A stretch of DNA of 64,000 nucleotides from SHZI01 sp964417725 (GCA_964417725.1 CAYQIV010000012.1:1-64000), one strand, 5' to 3'; positions 25,273 to 34,227 are shown, numbered from the stretch's first letter. Notes: generated by a model from the sequence alone, not told the origin. A program made the numbers and translations.

Positions 25273-27309
25273 TTAGGCGCTGCGCTTGCTCACGTAATCG
25301 ACTGACCCGGCATAGGTGCCGGCATCGGGGCTGGCATCGGGGCTGGCATCGTCACCCACGGCAGCATCCGGCGCGGCGGCGGGCGCGGGCAGGCGGAAAC
25401 CCGCCACCGAACGCCGCAGCTGCGTCGCCAGCTCGGCCAGCTTGCTGATGGCACTGGTCGTGGCGCTGGTGCTGGTCGCGGTTTCGGTATTGATCTCCTG
25501 CAGGACATCCATGCTGCGGGTGACGGCGGAGGCGGCTTTCGACTGCTCCCGTGCGGAACTCGAGATGTTCTGCACGAGGCTGGCAATCTGATTGGAAACC
25601 TGCTCGATCTCCTCGAGTGCCGCACCGGCGTTTTCGGCCAGCAATGCCCCACCGACGACATCCGTGGTGCTGCGATCCATGCAGACGACCGCCTCGTTGG
25701 TGTCGGACTGGATGGTGCGCACGAGCACCTCGATCTGACGGGTGGCGTTCGCCGAGCGCTCGGCAAGGCGCTGCACTTCGTCGGCGACCACGGCGAAACC
25801 ACGCCCGGCCTCACCGGCCATCGACGCCTGGATCGCCGCATTCAGGGCCAGGATGTTTGTCTGGTCGGCGATATCGTTGATCAGCTCGACGATGTTGCCG
25901 ATTTCCTGCGAGCTTTCGCCCAAACGTTTGATGCGCTTTGACGTCTCCTGGATCGTCTCGCGGATGACGTTCATGCCTTCGATGGTCCGCCTCACGGCAT
26001 CGCCACCCTTGTGGGCCACATCGACCGAATGCCGGGCGACATCGGAGGATCGCTCGGCGTTGCCGGAAATTTCCTCGATCGAGGACGCCATCCTCGCGAT
26101 GGACCGCGACGCGGCCTCGATCTGCCTGGATTGGCCTTCGCTGGCGGTCGCCAGTTGGCGGGCCGATGCCTCCGTTTGCCTGGCTGCGGCATCGACCATG
26201 ATCGCGCTTTCATTGATCGTGGTGACCAGCTCGCGCAGCGCCTCGATCGCGTAATTGATGGAATCGGCGATGGCACCGGTGATGTCCTCCGTCACCGAGG
26301 CATGCACCGTGAGGTCGCCATCCGCCAGACTGCTCATCTCGTCCAACAGGGTCATGATGGCCTGCTGGTTGCGCTCGTTCTGCTCGATCTGCCGGCCCAC
26401 CTCGCGGCGATTGTCGGCCATGCGGCCAACCACGCGGATCATGGCAAACGCCAGGCCGACCGAAAGCAACAGCAACACGACGCTGAGGATCGCCACCAGG
26501 CCCATGCCGCCCGGCGCTGCGACGGTCGCCGCGCCATCCGGCAGCTCTGCAACCAGCGTGTTGATCTGCCGGACGGACTGGTTCAGGGCATCGAGGCGGT
26601 CGCCGCTGGCCAGGACATCTTTCGCCGCCTGCACGATGACCACGGCCTGGTTGCGGATGGCGCCGAGCGCCCGGGTTACATCGGCGCCCGACAGGGCCTT
26701 CAGCCCGAGGGCGGGGTCGCCGTCCACAAGCCGATCCAGCAGGCCAGTGGTGGCCATCTCGGCGTCGAGGATGCCGCGAGCGGCTTCGCGTGGCGCCACG
26801 GAGCCCGCGGACAGCGCCCGCACATCGCGCCGCAGCCCTTCGATGGTGGTACGCAACTGGTCGAGCTGGCTGACGGCCAATGCCTGCCCGGAAACACCCG
26901 CCATCTTCTGCAGGGCGTAGATCTCCTCGACGACGACGGGCACCTCGCGGTCGAGGCGGTCGGCGGCGGCACGCAATGCAATCAGCTCATCGCGCCCGGC
27001 GGCAATCGTGCCAAGCGCCGTACGGATCTGCTCGAGGCGATCCCGGGTCGGCACATCGACGCCGGCCTGTGTCGCGGCAGACAGCCGTTCCCCGAGGGCC
27101 GCGAGACCGGCAAACGCCCTCGGCTCACCACGCATCGCGGCCAGCGCCAGACGATGGGAGGACTCGGCATCCGCCAGCACGGCAGCCCTGACGACATCCG
27201 GGGCTGCGGCAGGGCGGAAGACCGCCAGCGCGAGGCTGACCAGAAGCACGACGACCAGCACGCCGCCCAGCACATGCAATGTTCTCGCTCCGCCAGATGC
27301 ATCAGTCAT
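25273..27309 (-). CDS. pilJ: methyl-accepting chemoreceptor of the type IV pilus system (PilJ-like)
   Basis: Inner-membrane chemoreceptor of 678 residues. TM1 lies at about 8-30 and TM2 at about 255-285, bounding a long helical periplasmic sensor. HAMP-like helices follow, then the MCP signalling domain with the hairpin tip INDIADQTNILALNAAIQASMAGEAGRGFAVVADEV. The C terminus has a short Asp/Ser/Pro/Ala repeat. I start at the ATG at 27309, which brings the first membrane helix close to the N terminus; an ATG at 27351 is possible. pilK (methyltransferase) is not found between pilJ and chpA, so adaptation by methylation is doubtful. Confidence 0.92.
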   Translation of the reverse strand: MTDASGGARTLHVLGGVLVVVLLVSLALAVFRPAAAPDVVRAAVLADAESSHRLALAAMRGEPRAFAGLAALGERLSAATQAGVDVPTRDRLEQIRTALGTIAAGRDELIALRAAADRLDREVPVVVEEIYALQKMAGVSGQALAVSQLDQLRTTIEGLRRDVRALSAGSVAPREAARGILDAEMATTGLLDRLVDGDPALGLKALSGADVTRALGAIRNQAVVIVQAAKDVLASGDRLDALNQSVRQINTLVAELPDGAATVAAPGGMGLVAILSVVLLLLSVGLAFAMIRVVGRMADNRREVGRQIEQNERNQQAIMTLLDEMSSLADGDLTVHASVTEDITGAIADSINYAIEALRELVTTINESAIMVDAAARQTEASARQLATASEGQSRQIEAASRSIARMASSIEEISGNAERSSDVARHSVDVAHKGGDAVRRTIEGMNVIRETIQETSKRIKRLGESSQEIGNIVELINDIADQTNILALNAAIQASMAGEAGRGFAVVADEVQRLAERSANATRQIEVLVRTIQSDTNEAVVCMDRSTTDVVGGALLAENAGAALEEIEQVSNQIASLVQNISSSAREQSKAASAVTRSMDVLQEINTETATSTSATTSAISKLAELATQLRRSVAGFRLPAPAAAPDAAVGDDASPDASPDAGTYAGSVDYVSKRSA
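25321..25351. repeat. 12-bp tandem repeat in the 3' end of pilJ
   Basis: GGCATCGGGGCT occurs twice in tandem (25321-25344) followed by a partial third copy (25345-25351). On the coding strand it encodes a SPDA tetrapeptide repeat near the PilJ C terminus. The unit is a multiple of three, so copy-number change would keep the frame. Confidence 0.8.
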
Positions 27310-27371
27310 TGTTCTGCCAACTCCCTCATGGCGGGCCGCGCCCGCGTCCATCGCCCCAATCGCATGGCCGC

Positions 27372-27947
27372 CTAGTCCGCGGCGGCCCGCTGGAATTCCC
27401 GTGCCGCAAGCAACTGCCTGGCACTGAATACCGGCCAGATTTCATCATTGCGCTGGAAGCAGCCGAGCAGGTAGCGTTCACAGCGCAGGCGCAACTGCGG
27501 CAGCCGGGCGCCGTGCTCGCGCTCGACAAACCGCCTGAAGCCGAATACCTCGTCGACCAGCAACCCAACCGGGTATTCGTTGCTGGCCAGCACCAGGACG
27601 CGCGTCGAACGCTCGCTGCCACCACTGCCGCCGCCAAGGAATTCCCGCATGTCCATCAGCGGCAACAGGTGACCACGCACGTTGGCCAGGCCACGAACCC
27701 AACTTCTCGCGCCCGGCACCCGCGTGACCGCCGGCGGCACCATCAGCACCTCACGCAGTTCATCCCGGCTGATCACGAAACGGTCTCCGTCGATGCGAAA
27801 GCCGACCCCCACCCACTGGCCGGCGGCCCCATCGACGGACTGGATGCCGGCGGCAGCCATGATGCTGCGTCGCTCAAGTTCCCGCAGCAGGTCGAAGGGC
27901 TGCATGCGCAGCGAACGCAGGCCGGGGTTGTTGGCCGTCACCACCAT
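27372..27947 (-). CDS. pilI: CheW-like coupling protein PilI
   Basis: CheW-domain adaptor of 191 residues that joins PilJ to ChpA. The N-terminal PFDLLRELERRS is typical of PilI. The CheW fold reads WVGVGFRIDGDRFVISRDELREVL, then SWVRGLANVRGHLLPLMDMREFLGG and NEYPVGLLVDEVFGFRRF. Its ATG overlaps the pilH stop codon (ATGA), indicating translational coupling; an internal ATG at 27905 is an alternative start. Confidence 0.92.
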   Translation of the reverse strand: MVVTANNPGLRSLRMQPFDLLRELERRSIMAAAGIQSVDGAAGQWVGVGFRIDGDRFVISRDELREVLMVPPAVTRVPGARSWVRGLANVRGHLLPLMDMREFLGGGSGGSERSTRVLVLASNEYPVGLLVDEVFGFRRFVEREHGARLPQLRLRCERYLLGCFQRNDEIWPVFSARQLLAAREFQRAAAD

Positions 27948-28309
27948 CAGGACAGCGCTGCGCGCACCGCCTCCACCAGTGATTCATCGCTGACCGGCTT
28001 CGACAGGTAGCTGACCGCCCCCTGCCGCATTCCCCAGGCACGGTCGGTTTCCTGACTTTTGGTCGAGATCATGACCACGGGGATCGAGGCCGTGGACGGG
28101 TTCTGGGCCAGGTGGCGGGTTGCCTGCCAGCCGTTCATGCCCGGCATGACCACGTCCATGAGAATCACGTCGGGCGCCCGCTGCTCGGCCAAGGCGATGG
28201 CCTCGGCACCATCCTGGGCCACCAGCGTTTCGTAGCCATGCTTTTCCAGGATACGCGTCAGCACATGCTGGTCGGTGGGCGAATCATCGGCAATCAATAC
28301 CAGTGCCAT
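27947..28309 (-). CDS. pilH: CheY-like response regulator PilH
   Basis: Stand-alone receiver domain of 120 residues. The acidic pocket is ADDSPTD at the N terminus; the phosphorylation Asp lies in VILMDVVMPGMNGWQA (about residue 52), with the conserved Thr/Ser in VVMISTKSQ and Lys in YLSKPV. In the Pil-Chp pathway PilH is thought to oppose PilG, favouring retraction. Twenty bp separate it from pilG. Confidence 0.93.
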   Translation of the reverse strand: MALVLIADDSPTDQHVLTRILEKHGYETLVAQDGAEAIALAEQRAPDVILMDVVMPGMNGWQATRHLAQNPSTASIPVVMISTKSQETDRAWGMRQGAVSYLSKPVSDESLVEAVRAALS

Positions 28310-28328
28310 GGATCCTGCTCCGGTGGTA

Positions 28329-28736
28329 TCAGGAAGTCACCTGGCGGGAAATGGCGCCAAGCAACTCGTCCTTGGTGAACGGTTTGGTCAGGTAGTGCTC
28401 CGACCCGACGATCCGGCCGCGGGCACGGTCGAAAAGGCCATCCTTGCTCGACAGCATGATGACGGGGGTATCGCGGAAGGTGCGGTTGTGCTTGATGAGC
28501 GAGCAGGTCTGATAGCCATCGAGGCGCGGCATCATGATGTCGACGAAGATGATGTCCGGCCTGTAGTCAGCAATCTTGGACAACGCATCGAAACCATCGA
28601 CCGCCGTGTAGACCGTGCACCCTTCCCTGGAAAGCAGGGTCTCGGCCGTGCGCCGGATGGTCTTGCTGTCGTCGATGACGAGGACCTTCAGGCCATTCAG
28701 CCCTTGGGCGGCTGTATCGCTCACTGGCAACTCCAT
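28329..28736 (-). CDS. pilG: CheY-like response regulator PilG
   Basis: Stand-alone receiver of 135 residues. VLVIDDSKTIRRTAETLL provides the acidic pair, FVDIMMPRLDGYQTC the phosphorylation Asp, MLSSKDGLFD the Thr/Ser position and YLTKPF the Lys. First gene of the Chp operon, divergent from gshB as in Pseudomonas. In the family PilG promotes pilus extension and cAMP synthesis. The 305-bp gap to gshB (28737-29041) should carry both promoters, but I see no confident -35/-10 pair in it. Confidence 0.93.
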   Translation of the reverse strand: MELPVSDTAAQGLNGLKVLVIDDSKTIRRTAETLLSREGCTVYTAVDGFDALSKIADYRPDIIFVDIMMPRLDGYQTCSLIKHNRTFRDTPVIMLSSKDGLFDRARGRIVGSEHYLTKPFTKDELLGAISRQVTS

Positions 28737-29041
28737 TAAAGGACGGTGATACCCGCACCCACGCGCGAACTTTTAACATAACCGGGATTGCCCGACCACG
28801 TCCGCGGCGACCGCTTGTGCGGCAGTCCGGATGCGACTGCTCCCTTTCGCCCTTGCCGGACCACGGCAACCCCACCGCTGCCCGCCAGCGTCCTGATCGT
28901 GACACGCCGGCCGATCATAACCGTCGGACCGTGCCATTTCAGCCTGAACACGCCAGAATAGGCACCGCGTCTCACATTTTGCAGCACCGCTGCCCGTCGC
29001 CGGTTGCAGGGGCCGCGGCAACCGCCGGAGAACCCCGCGAC

Positions 29042-30010
29042 ATGACGGACAAAACCCTCGGCGTGGTCATGGACCCGATCGCCGGCATCAACCCGGCCAA
29101 GGACAGTACCCTGGCCATGCTCCTCGAGGCCCGGCGGCGCGGTTACGCGCTCCGGTATTTCGAACAGTCGGACCTGCGGCTGCGCAATGGTGAGGCGAGC
29201 GGTACGGCAAGGCCACTGAAGGTTGAGAACGTGGCCGGGCGCTGGTTCGAACTCGGAGTGCCGGAAAACATCCGGCTCGCCGACCTCGACATGATCCTGA
29301 TGCGCAAGGATCCGCCCTTCGATACCGAGTACATCTATACGACCTACATCCTCGAGCGGGCCGAGCAGGATGGCGCACTGGTCATCAACAGGCCGGCAAG
29401 CCTGCGCGACATCAACGAAAAGGCCTTCACGGCCTGGTTCCCGCACTGCTGTCCCGACACGCTGATCACGCGTTCGATCGCCGACCTGCGCAACTTCGCC
29501 GCCGAGCACCGGCGGATCGTCGTCAAGCCGCTGCACGGCATGGGCGGCCGCTCCATATTCGTGGTCAACCATGGCGACAACAACGCAAACGTCATCTTCG
29601 AGGTGATGACGAAGGACGGAACATGTCACGCCATCGCCCAGCGTTATATCCCGGAGATCGCCACAGGCGACAAGCGCATCATCCTCGTCGATGGCGAGCC
29701 GGTGGGCCTGGCGCTGGCCCGCATCCCCCCGGCAGACGACAACCGGGGCAACCTCGTCATGGGCGCCCAGCCGGAAGTCCGCGAGTTGACCGATCGCGAC
29801 CGCTGGATCTGCGCCGAAGTCGGGCCGGCCTTGCGGGCCCGCGGCGTGGTTTTTGCCGGGCTGGATGTCATCGGCGACTACCTGACCGAGATCAACGTCA
29901 CCAGCCCGACCGGCATCCGCGAACTGGCGAAACTCGGCGGACTGGACGTGGCCGCGAACTTGTTCGATGTCCTCGACCAGCGGCTCGCCAGCCGCCAGGC
30001 TGGCGGCTGA
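29042..30010 (+). CDS. gshB: glutathione synthetase
   Basis: ATP-grasp enzyme joining gamma-glutamylcysteine and glycine to make glutathione. The 322-residue protein has the usual length for proteobacterial GshB. It starts TLGVVMDPIAGINPAKDSTLAMLLEA; RKDPPFDTEYIYTTYILE is a family signature, followed by VVKPLHGMGGRSIF (ATP-binding glycine loop), GDKRIILVDGEP and EINVTSPTGIRE (metal-binding Asn). The start is the ATG at 29042; the frame continues upstream without similarity. It is followed after 7 bp by apbE. Confidence 0.96.
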   Translation: MTDKTLGVVMDPIAGINPAKDSTLAMLLEARRRGYALRYFEQSDLRLRNGEASGTARPLKVENVAGRWFELGVPENIRLADLDMILMRKDPPFDTEYIYTTYILERAEQDGALVINRPASLRDINEKAFTAWFPHCCPDTLITRSIADLRNFAAEHRRIVVKPLHGMGGRSIFVVNHGDNNANVIFEVMTKDGTCHAIAQRYIPEIATGDKRIILVDGEPVGLALARIPPADDNRGNLVMGAQPEVRELTDRDRWICAEVGPALRARGVVFAGLDVIGDYLTEINVTSPTGIRELAKLGGLDVAANLFDVLDQRLASRQAGG

Positions 30011-30017
30011 TCCCGGA

Positions 30018-31109
30018 ATGAAGGGCCACCGCAACGGGACAGGTCCGGCGGCGCGAACGGGCACGGCCCTCCTCTGCGCGCTGGTGCTGGCGGGCTGCGA
30101 AGCTGGCCAGGCAGCCGGCCACCAGTATGAGTTCGTCGCATTCGCCACCACCGTCCACATCGAGATCCGCGGCGTCGAGCGCCCCACGGCCGATGCGGCC
30201 GTACGCGATATCGAGGCCTTCTTCCACAGCGTGGATCGTGACTGGTATGCATGGGGAGACGGCGAGCTGTCGCACGTCAACCGCGCCCTGCTGCAGGGTC
30301 GGTCAACGGTGCTCAGTTCCACCCTGCGCCCACTCATCGCCCGGGCAATGGCCCTGCATGCGCAAAGCGGCGGGCTGTTCGAGCCAGCGGTGGCCACCCT
30401 GGTGGAGACATGGGGTTTCAGCGACGCCAGCGGGAAGGAGGCGATTCCTACCGGAGACGAAGTTGCACGATTGCAACAAACGCTGGGGAAAACGACCGAT
30501 CTGCGCCTCGACGGCCGCACGCTGCACAGCGTGCGGCCGCTCGCACTGGACCTCGGCGGGCTGGCCAAGGGCAGCGCACTGGAACGCATTCGGCGGTTGC
30601 TGGCCACGCATGGCATCGACCGCGCACTGGTCGACATCGGTGGCAGCAGCCTGCTGGCGCTCGGCCGACACGACGCACGTCCATGGCGCGTCGGGGTACG
30701 CGACCCACGCGGTGATGGGCTCATCGTCCGGCTGGCCCTGCATGACGGAGAAAGCCTGTCGACCTCCGGCGATTACGCGCGGTTCAGGGAGGTCGGGGCG
30801 CGACGCTACCACCACATCGTCGATCCACGCACCGGCTTTCCCAGCGTTGGCGCGACGGGAGTCACGGTCATCGCCAGGGACGCAGAACTCGCCGATGCCG
30901 CCACCACGGCGATGATGGTCGGCGGCGCACAGGACTTCGCAGTGCTCGCCCGGCGCATGGGCGTCGACGATGCACTGCTGGTGACCCCCGACGGACGCCT
31001 GTTGACCACCGCGGGCATGGCGAAACGCCTGGGCCGCGCACCCGCCGAGGTGGCCGGGGACGGCGTCGCCGGAGGTCAGGACAACAAGCCCCTGCAGCCA
31101 GCCCTGTGA
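30018..31109 (+). CDS. apbE: FAD:protein FMN transferase (ApbE family lipoprotein)
   Basis: Periplasmic flavin transferase that attaches FMN covalently to Thr in target proteins such as NqrB/RnfG or FMN-binding-domain proteins. The 363-residue precursor has a lipoprotein signal ending LVLAGC. Core motifs are present: EPAVATLVETWGF, DLGGLAKGSALERI, ALVDIGGSSLL (the family norm is GGN/GGD; here GGSS), STSGDYARF and HHIVDPRTGFPSVGATGVTVIA with the catalytic DA[D/T] region ADAATTAMMV. It is inserted between gshB and tonB, which are adjacent in Pseudomonas. No flavinylation target is encoded nearby. Confidence 0.9.
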   Translation: MKGHRNGTGPAARTGTALLCALVLAGCEAGQAAGHQYEFVAFATTVHIEIRGVERPTADAAVRDIEAFFHSVDRDWYAWGDGELSHVNRALLQGRSTVLSSTLRPLIARAMALHAQSGGLFEPAVATLVETWGFSDASGKEAIPTGDEVARLQQTLGKTTDLRLDGRTLHSVRPLALDLGGLAKGSALERIRRLLATHGIDRALVDIGGSSLLALGRHDARPWRVGVRDPRGDGLIVRLALHDGESLSTSGDYARFREVGARRYHHIVDPRTGFPSVGATGVTVIARDAELADAATTAMMVGGAQDFAVLARRMGVDDALLVTPDGRLLTTAGMAKRLGRAPAEVAGDGVAGGQDNKPLQPAL

Positions 31110-31115
31110 CGGATT

Positions 31116-31145
31116 GCCGGTTTCGCGGCACGTGGCGCGTATAAT
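31116..31145 (+). promoter_or_regulatory. candidate tonB promoter
   Basis: A consensus -10 TATAAT (31140-31145) lies 48 bp before the tonB ATG. The -35 is weak: GCCGGT with an 18-bp spacer, or TTGCCG with 20 bp. Confidence 0.45.
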
Positions 31146-31193
31146 CCCGGTGTCGCCATCTGGCGCCTGGGCGCAGCGTGCGCTGCGTTTTCG

Positions 31194-32120
31194 ATGACGG
31201 TGAAGGCAGCCCGACCCACGAAGTCACCCCCCCCAGCATGGGAAGCGGCACCCGCCCGCGACCGACTGTCGTCGACCACTTTCATTGCCGCGCTGTGCCA
31301 CGGCATCATCATCCTCGGCGTCACTTTCGGGGCCGGCGCGATCCCGCAGGACCCCGTCACGACATCGCTCGAGGTGGTTCTGCTGACGGCAGAAAGCGAA
31401 CCGCGGTCGGCGGCAGACGATGCCGTGTTGCTCGCCCGCCAGAACCTCGTCGGCACCGGCAATGCGGCGCAGACGCAGGCACTGATGACCGTCGTCGGGA
31501 TGCCACTGCCAGGCACCGAGCCCGGCCCCATCGAGCAGGGCGATACCCGCGAAGCGCGAACCGCCGATTTCAACCCCTTTGTCGACACGACCCCGGTACT
31601 CGTCAGCGAGAATTCGCCGGAAAGCGTTGCCGATACGGCAACCGAGGACCGTGACGATGCACGGAAACAAACGGTCATGCCGGGCGAGGCGTTGCGCATG
31701 GACGTGCTCGGCCACCTCGGTGACGTGACCCGCATTCCCGATGCCAACCCGCGGGAACTGCTTATCAGTGCCAACACCCGCGAATCACGCATCGCCAGTT
31801 ACCTCAACACCTGGAAACGCAAGGTCGAGCAAACAGGCACACTCAACTTTCCCTTCGATGTCGACCAGGCCAACGGGCAACATCACCCTGTGCTGGAGGT
31901 CGCCATCCGAGCCGACGGCTCGTTGCGCGACGTCCGCATCCGCACCTCCTCCGGGAGGCGCCGACTCGACCAGGCTGCCATCGACATCCTGCGCATGTCG
32001 GCACCTTTCCAACCCTTCCCGGCATCATTGCAAAAAGACTACGACGTGCTGCGCTTTGCCTATGAATGGCACTTCTCGGCCGGTTCCGGCACGGTGCGCA
32101 GCGCATCGGCCCTGCTGTAG
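31194..32120 (+). CDS. tonB: TonB-family energy transducer (TonB3-like)
   Basis: Periplasm-spanning protein of 308 residues: one N-terminal membrane anchor (about 28-48, FIAALCHGIIILGVTFGAGA), a linker, and a C-terminal TonB domain (about 200-300) with YLNTWKRKVEQTG, LEVAIRADGSLRDVRI and LDQAAIDILRMSAPFQPFP. The linker lacks the long Pro-Lys run of classical TonB. In Pseudomonas a gene in this same place (between gshB and yqgE) is tonB3, which is needed for type IV pilus assembly and twitching. The surrounding pil genes support that reading over siderophore or B12 uptake, although a contribution to BtuB cannot be excluded. Confidence 0.85.
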   Translation: MTVKAARPTKSPPPAWEAAPARDRLSSTTFIAALCHGIIILGVTFGAGAIPQDPVTTSLEVVLLTAESEPRSAADDAVLLARQNLVGTGNAAQTQALMTVVGMPLPGTEPGPIEQGDTREARTADFNPFVDTTPVLVSENSPESVADTATEDRDDARKQTVMPGEALRMDVLGHLGDVTRIPDANPRELLISANTRESRIASYLNTWKRKVEQTGTLNFPFDVDQANGQHHPVLEVAIRADGSLRDVRIRTSSGRRRLDQAAIDILRMSAPFQPFPASLQKDYDVLRFAYEWHFSAGSGTVRSASALL

Positions 32121-32277
32121 GCGCATCGGGGACAGGCGGTGGATGAGGACGCGGCGGCAGGCCGCGCGTGGAAGTGCCTGATTCACCGACGCACAACCCG
32201 CCCCGTGGCCATGGCACGAAGGCAGGGCGCACCGCAAGGCGCTTGTCGGCGACGGGATGGATGTCGATACTGCACAC

Positions 32278-32841
32278 ATGGATGATCGAAGTTCCCTGGC
32301 CGGCCACCTGCTGATCGCCATGCCGGCGATGCGTGATCCGAATTTTTTCCGTACGGTGACCTACATCTGCGAGCACAGCGATCAGGGTGCACTGGGCATC
32401 GTCATCAACCGGCCGATGGACCTGACGCTGGGGTTGGTCTTTCAGCAGTTGTCGCTCCCCCTCGCCGACGACGAACTCACCAGCCAGCCGGTGATGCACG
32501 GTGGCCCTGTCCACGAGGAGCGTGGCTTTGTCCTCCATGAGTCGGGCATGCCTTTCGACTCGACGCTGCGGGTCGCTGGCAACATTCATGTCACGACATC
32601 CCAGGACATCCTCGCCGCGATCGCCGGCGGGCACGGCCCGCAGCGTGTACTGGTGGCCCTCGGTTACGCCGGGTGGGGAGCCGGACAACTGGACGAGGAA
32701 ATGATCCAGAACGCCTGGCTGAGCGTACCTGCCACCCCGCAGATCATCTTCGAGACACCATTCGATCGGCGCTGGCAGGAAGCCGCCCGGCTGCTCGGCA
32801 TTGATCTCGCCAACATGAGCCCGGAAGCGGGCCACGCCTGA
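32278..32841 (+). CDS. YqgE/AlgH family protein (UPF0301)
   Basis: Conserved single-domain protein of about 187 residues. Family motifs: HLLIAMPAMRDPNFFRTVTYICEH at the N terminus, GALGIVINRPMDLTL, MHGGPVHEERGFVLHES and LGYAGWGAGQLDEEMIQNAWL. AlgH was named for an effect on alginate in Pseudomonas, but its molecular function is not settled. I use the ATG at 32278 to fit family length; ATG 32257 adds seven residues. It sits upstream of ruvX, as in most gammaproteobacteria. Confidence 0.93.
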   Translation: MDDRSSLAGHLLIAMPAMRDPNFFRTVTYICEHSDQGALGIVINRPMDLTLGLVFQQLSLPLADDELTSQPVMHGGPVHEERGFVLHESGMPFDSTLRVAGNIHVTTSQDILAAIAGGHGPQRVLVALGYAGWGAGQLDEEMIQNAWLSVPATPQIIFETPFDRRWQEAARLLGIDLANMSPEAGHA

Positions 32842-32858
32842 GCGGCCACCCCAACCAC

Positions 32859-33344
32859 GTGAGCACATCCGGCCCGGGCGCGCGTTCTGCACTGGTCTTC
32901 GACTTCGGCATGCGCCGCATCGGCGTGGCCATCGGCTGCGCCGGACCCGATACAGCCTCACCGCTGGCGACGGTTGCGGCGCGCGATGGCCACCCGGACT
33001 GGGTGGCCATCGACAGGCTGGTCGGCGAATGGCAGCCAGACTGTCTGGTCGCGGGCATCCCTTATAATCGCGGCCGCCCCGACGGCGGCATCATCGGGAA
33101 AGCGAGACAGTTTGCCGAAATGCTCGGTGAGCGTTACGGGCTGGGGGTCGACCTGGTCGACGAAGAACTGACCTCGCACGAGGCCAGCGACAGGCTGCGC
33201 GGCGTGCGTCGCAGCGGTATCCGTCGCAGCCGCGTCCGCACCGGCGACATCGATGCGATGGCTGCCTGCGTCATCGCCGAGGCCTGGCTCGAAACGCAAC
33301 GGTCGGCAGCAGCCGGACGACAGGATGCAGGACACCATGGATAA
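32859..33344 (+). CDS. ruvX: RuvX/YqgF RNase H-like protein
   Basis: Putative Holliday-junction resolvase / pre-16S rRNA 5' processing nuclease with an RNase H fold, 161 residues. FDFGMRRIGVAIG supplies the first catalytic Asp, VAGIPYNRGRPDG follows, VDEELTSHEA carries the Glu, and GDIDAMAACVIAEAWL the last Asp. The start is GTG at 32859, 17 bp after yqgE. The 3' end overlaps the next gene, so the run yqgE-ruvX-pyrK-like is probably one transcript. Confidence 0.92.
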   Translation: MSTSGPGARSALVFDFGMRRIGVAIGCAGPDTASPLATVAARDGHPDWVAIDRLVGEWQPDCLVAGIPYNRGRPDGGIIGKARQFAEMLGERYGLGVDLVDEELTSHEASDRLRGVRRSGIRRSRVRTGDIDAMAACVIAEAWLETQRSAAAGRQDAGHHG

Positions 33345-34227
33345 ACCACACCGCAACACCATCCACTGCGAGGATGCCGAGATCCTCCAGCACCATGCCG
33401 GCGCCGCGGGCCAGCACACGCTGCGCCTGCACGCACCCGAGTGCGCGCGCAGGGCCACGCCCGGCAGTTTTGTTCACGTGCGCTGCAACCGCACCATTCC
33501 GATGCGCCGGCCCCTGTCGATCATGCGTGCCGATGCGACCGGAGGCTGGATCGAAGTGCTGTTCAAGGTCGTCGGCATCGGCCTGTCGGCACTTGCCGGT
33601 TGCCAGCCCGGCGAGCGGGTCAACATTCTGGGACCCATCGGCCAGGGCTTCCGCCTGGATGCATCACGGCCACTCTCCATCCTGATCGGCGGCGGGGTCG
33701 GCATCCCGCCCCTGCTGTTTCTCGCCGAAGCGTTACACGCCGATACTGCCGCCCTATGGCAACCCGTGGCATTTCTCGGCTCGGAACTGCCGTTTCCTTT
33801 CCACCTGCGCCCGTCACGGGTGCCACTCCCGGGCACACCCACTGCTGCGGCCGGCGCCACTCTGGCCCTGCTTGATGCCTGGGACATACCGGCGCAACTG
33901 GCCAGCCATGCTGGTCTCGAAGGATGCCACGACGGCTATGTCACCGATCTCGCCCGGCGCTTCCTCAATGGCATCGACACCGCGCGCCTCGCACAGGCCG
34001 CCGTATACGCCTGTGGCCCGACAGCCATGCTGCGCGAAGTCCGACGACTGGCCGGGGATTTCGCCCTGCCCTCACAACTGTGCCTCGAGGAATTCATGGC
34101 CTGCGCGGTCGGCGGGTGCGCCGGCTGCGCACTGCCCGTGGTCATCGACGGACAGCGCCGCATGAGGCGGGTCTGCGTCGACGGCCCTGTCTTCGACGGG
34201 GCCAGCGTGTTGCATCCGGCCGCCTGA
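33337..34227 (+). CDS. dihydroorotate dehydrogenase electron-transfer subunit-like (PyrK-like) flavoprotein
   Basis: A 296-residue FNR-fold flavoprotein with a [2Fe-2S] site. MRRPLSIMRA is the FAD-binding RxxS-type motif, LIGGGVGIPPLLFLAEAL is the NAD-binding glycine loop, and CxxEEFMACAVGGCAGCALPV with a distal C in RRVCVDGPVF gives the four-cysteine cluster site of PyrK. PyrK passes electrons from PyrD type 1B to NAD+. Most gammaproteobacteria use quinone-linked PyrD type 2, so the partner is unknown. The start at 33337 has AGGA just upstream; ATG 33325 is possible. It occupies the place where pseudomonads carry pyrR-pyrB. Confidence 0.85.
   Translation: MDKPHRNTIHCEDAEILQHHAGAAGQHTLRLHAPECARRATPGSFVHVRCNRTIPMRRPLSIMRADATGGWIEVLFKVVGIGLSALAGCQPGERVNILGPIGQGFRLDASRPLSILIGGGVGIPPLLFLAEALHADTAALWQPVAFLGSELPFPFHLRPSRVPLPGTPTAAAGATLALLDAWDIPAQLASHAGLEGCHDGYVTDLARRFLNGIDTARLAQAAVYACGPTAMLREVRRLAGDFALPSQLCLEEFMACAVGGCAGCALPVVIDGQRRMRRVCVDGPVFDGASVLHPAA

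Noticed and set aside
28736..30724. A 662-codon minus-strand frame opposite gshB and apbE.
   Set aside because: gshB and apbE on the plus strand carry all family motifs; this frame has none.
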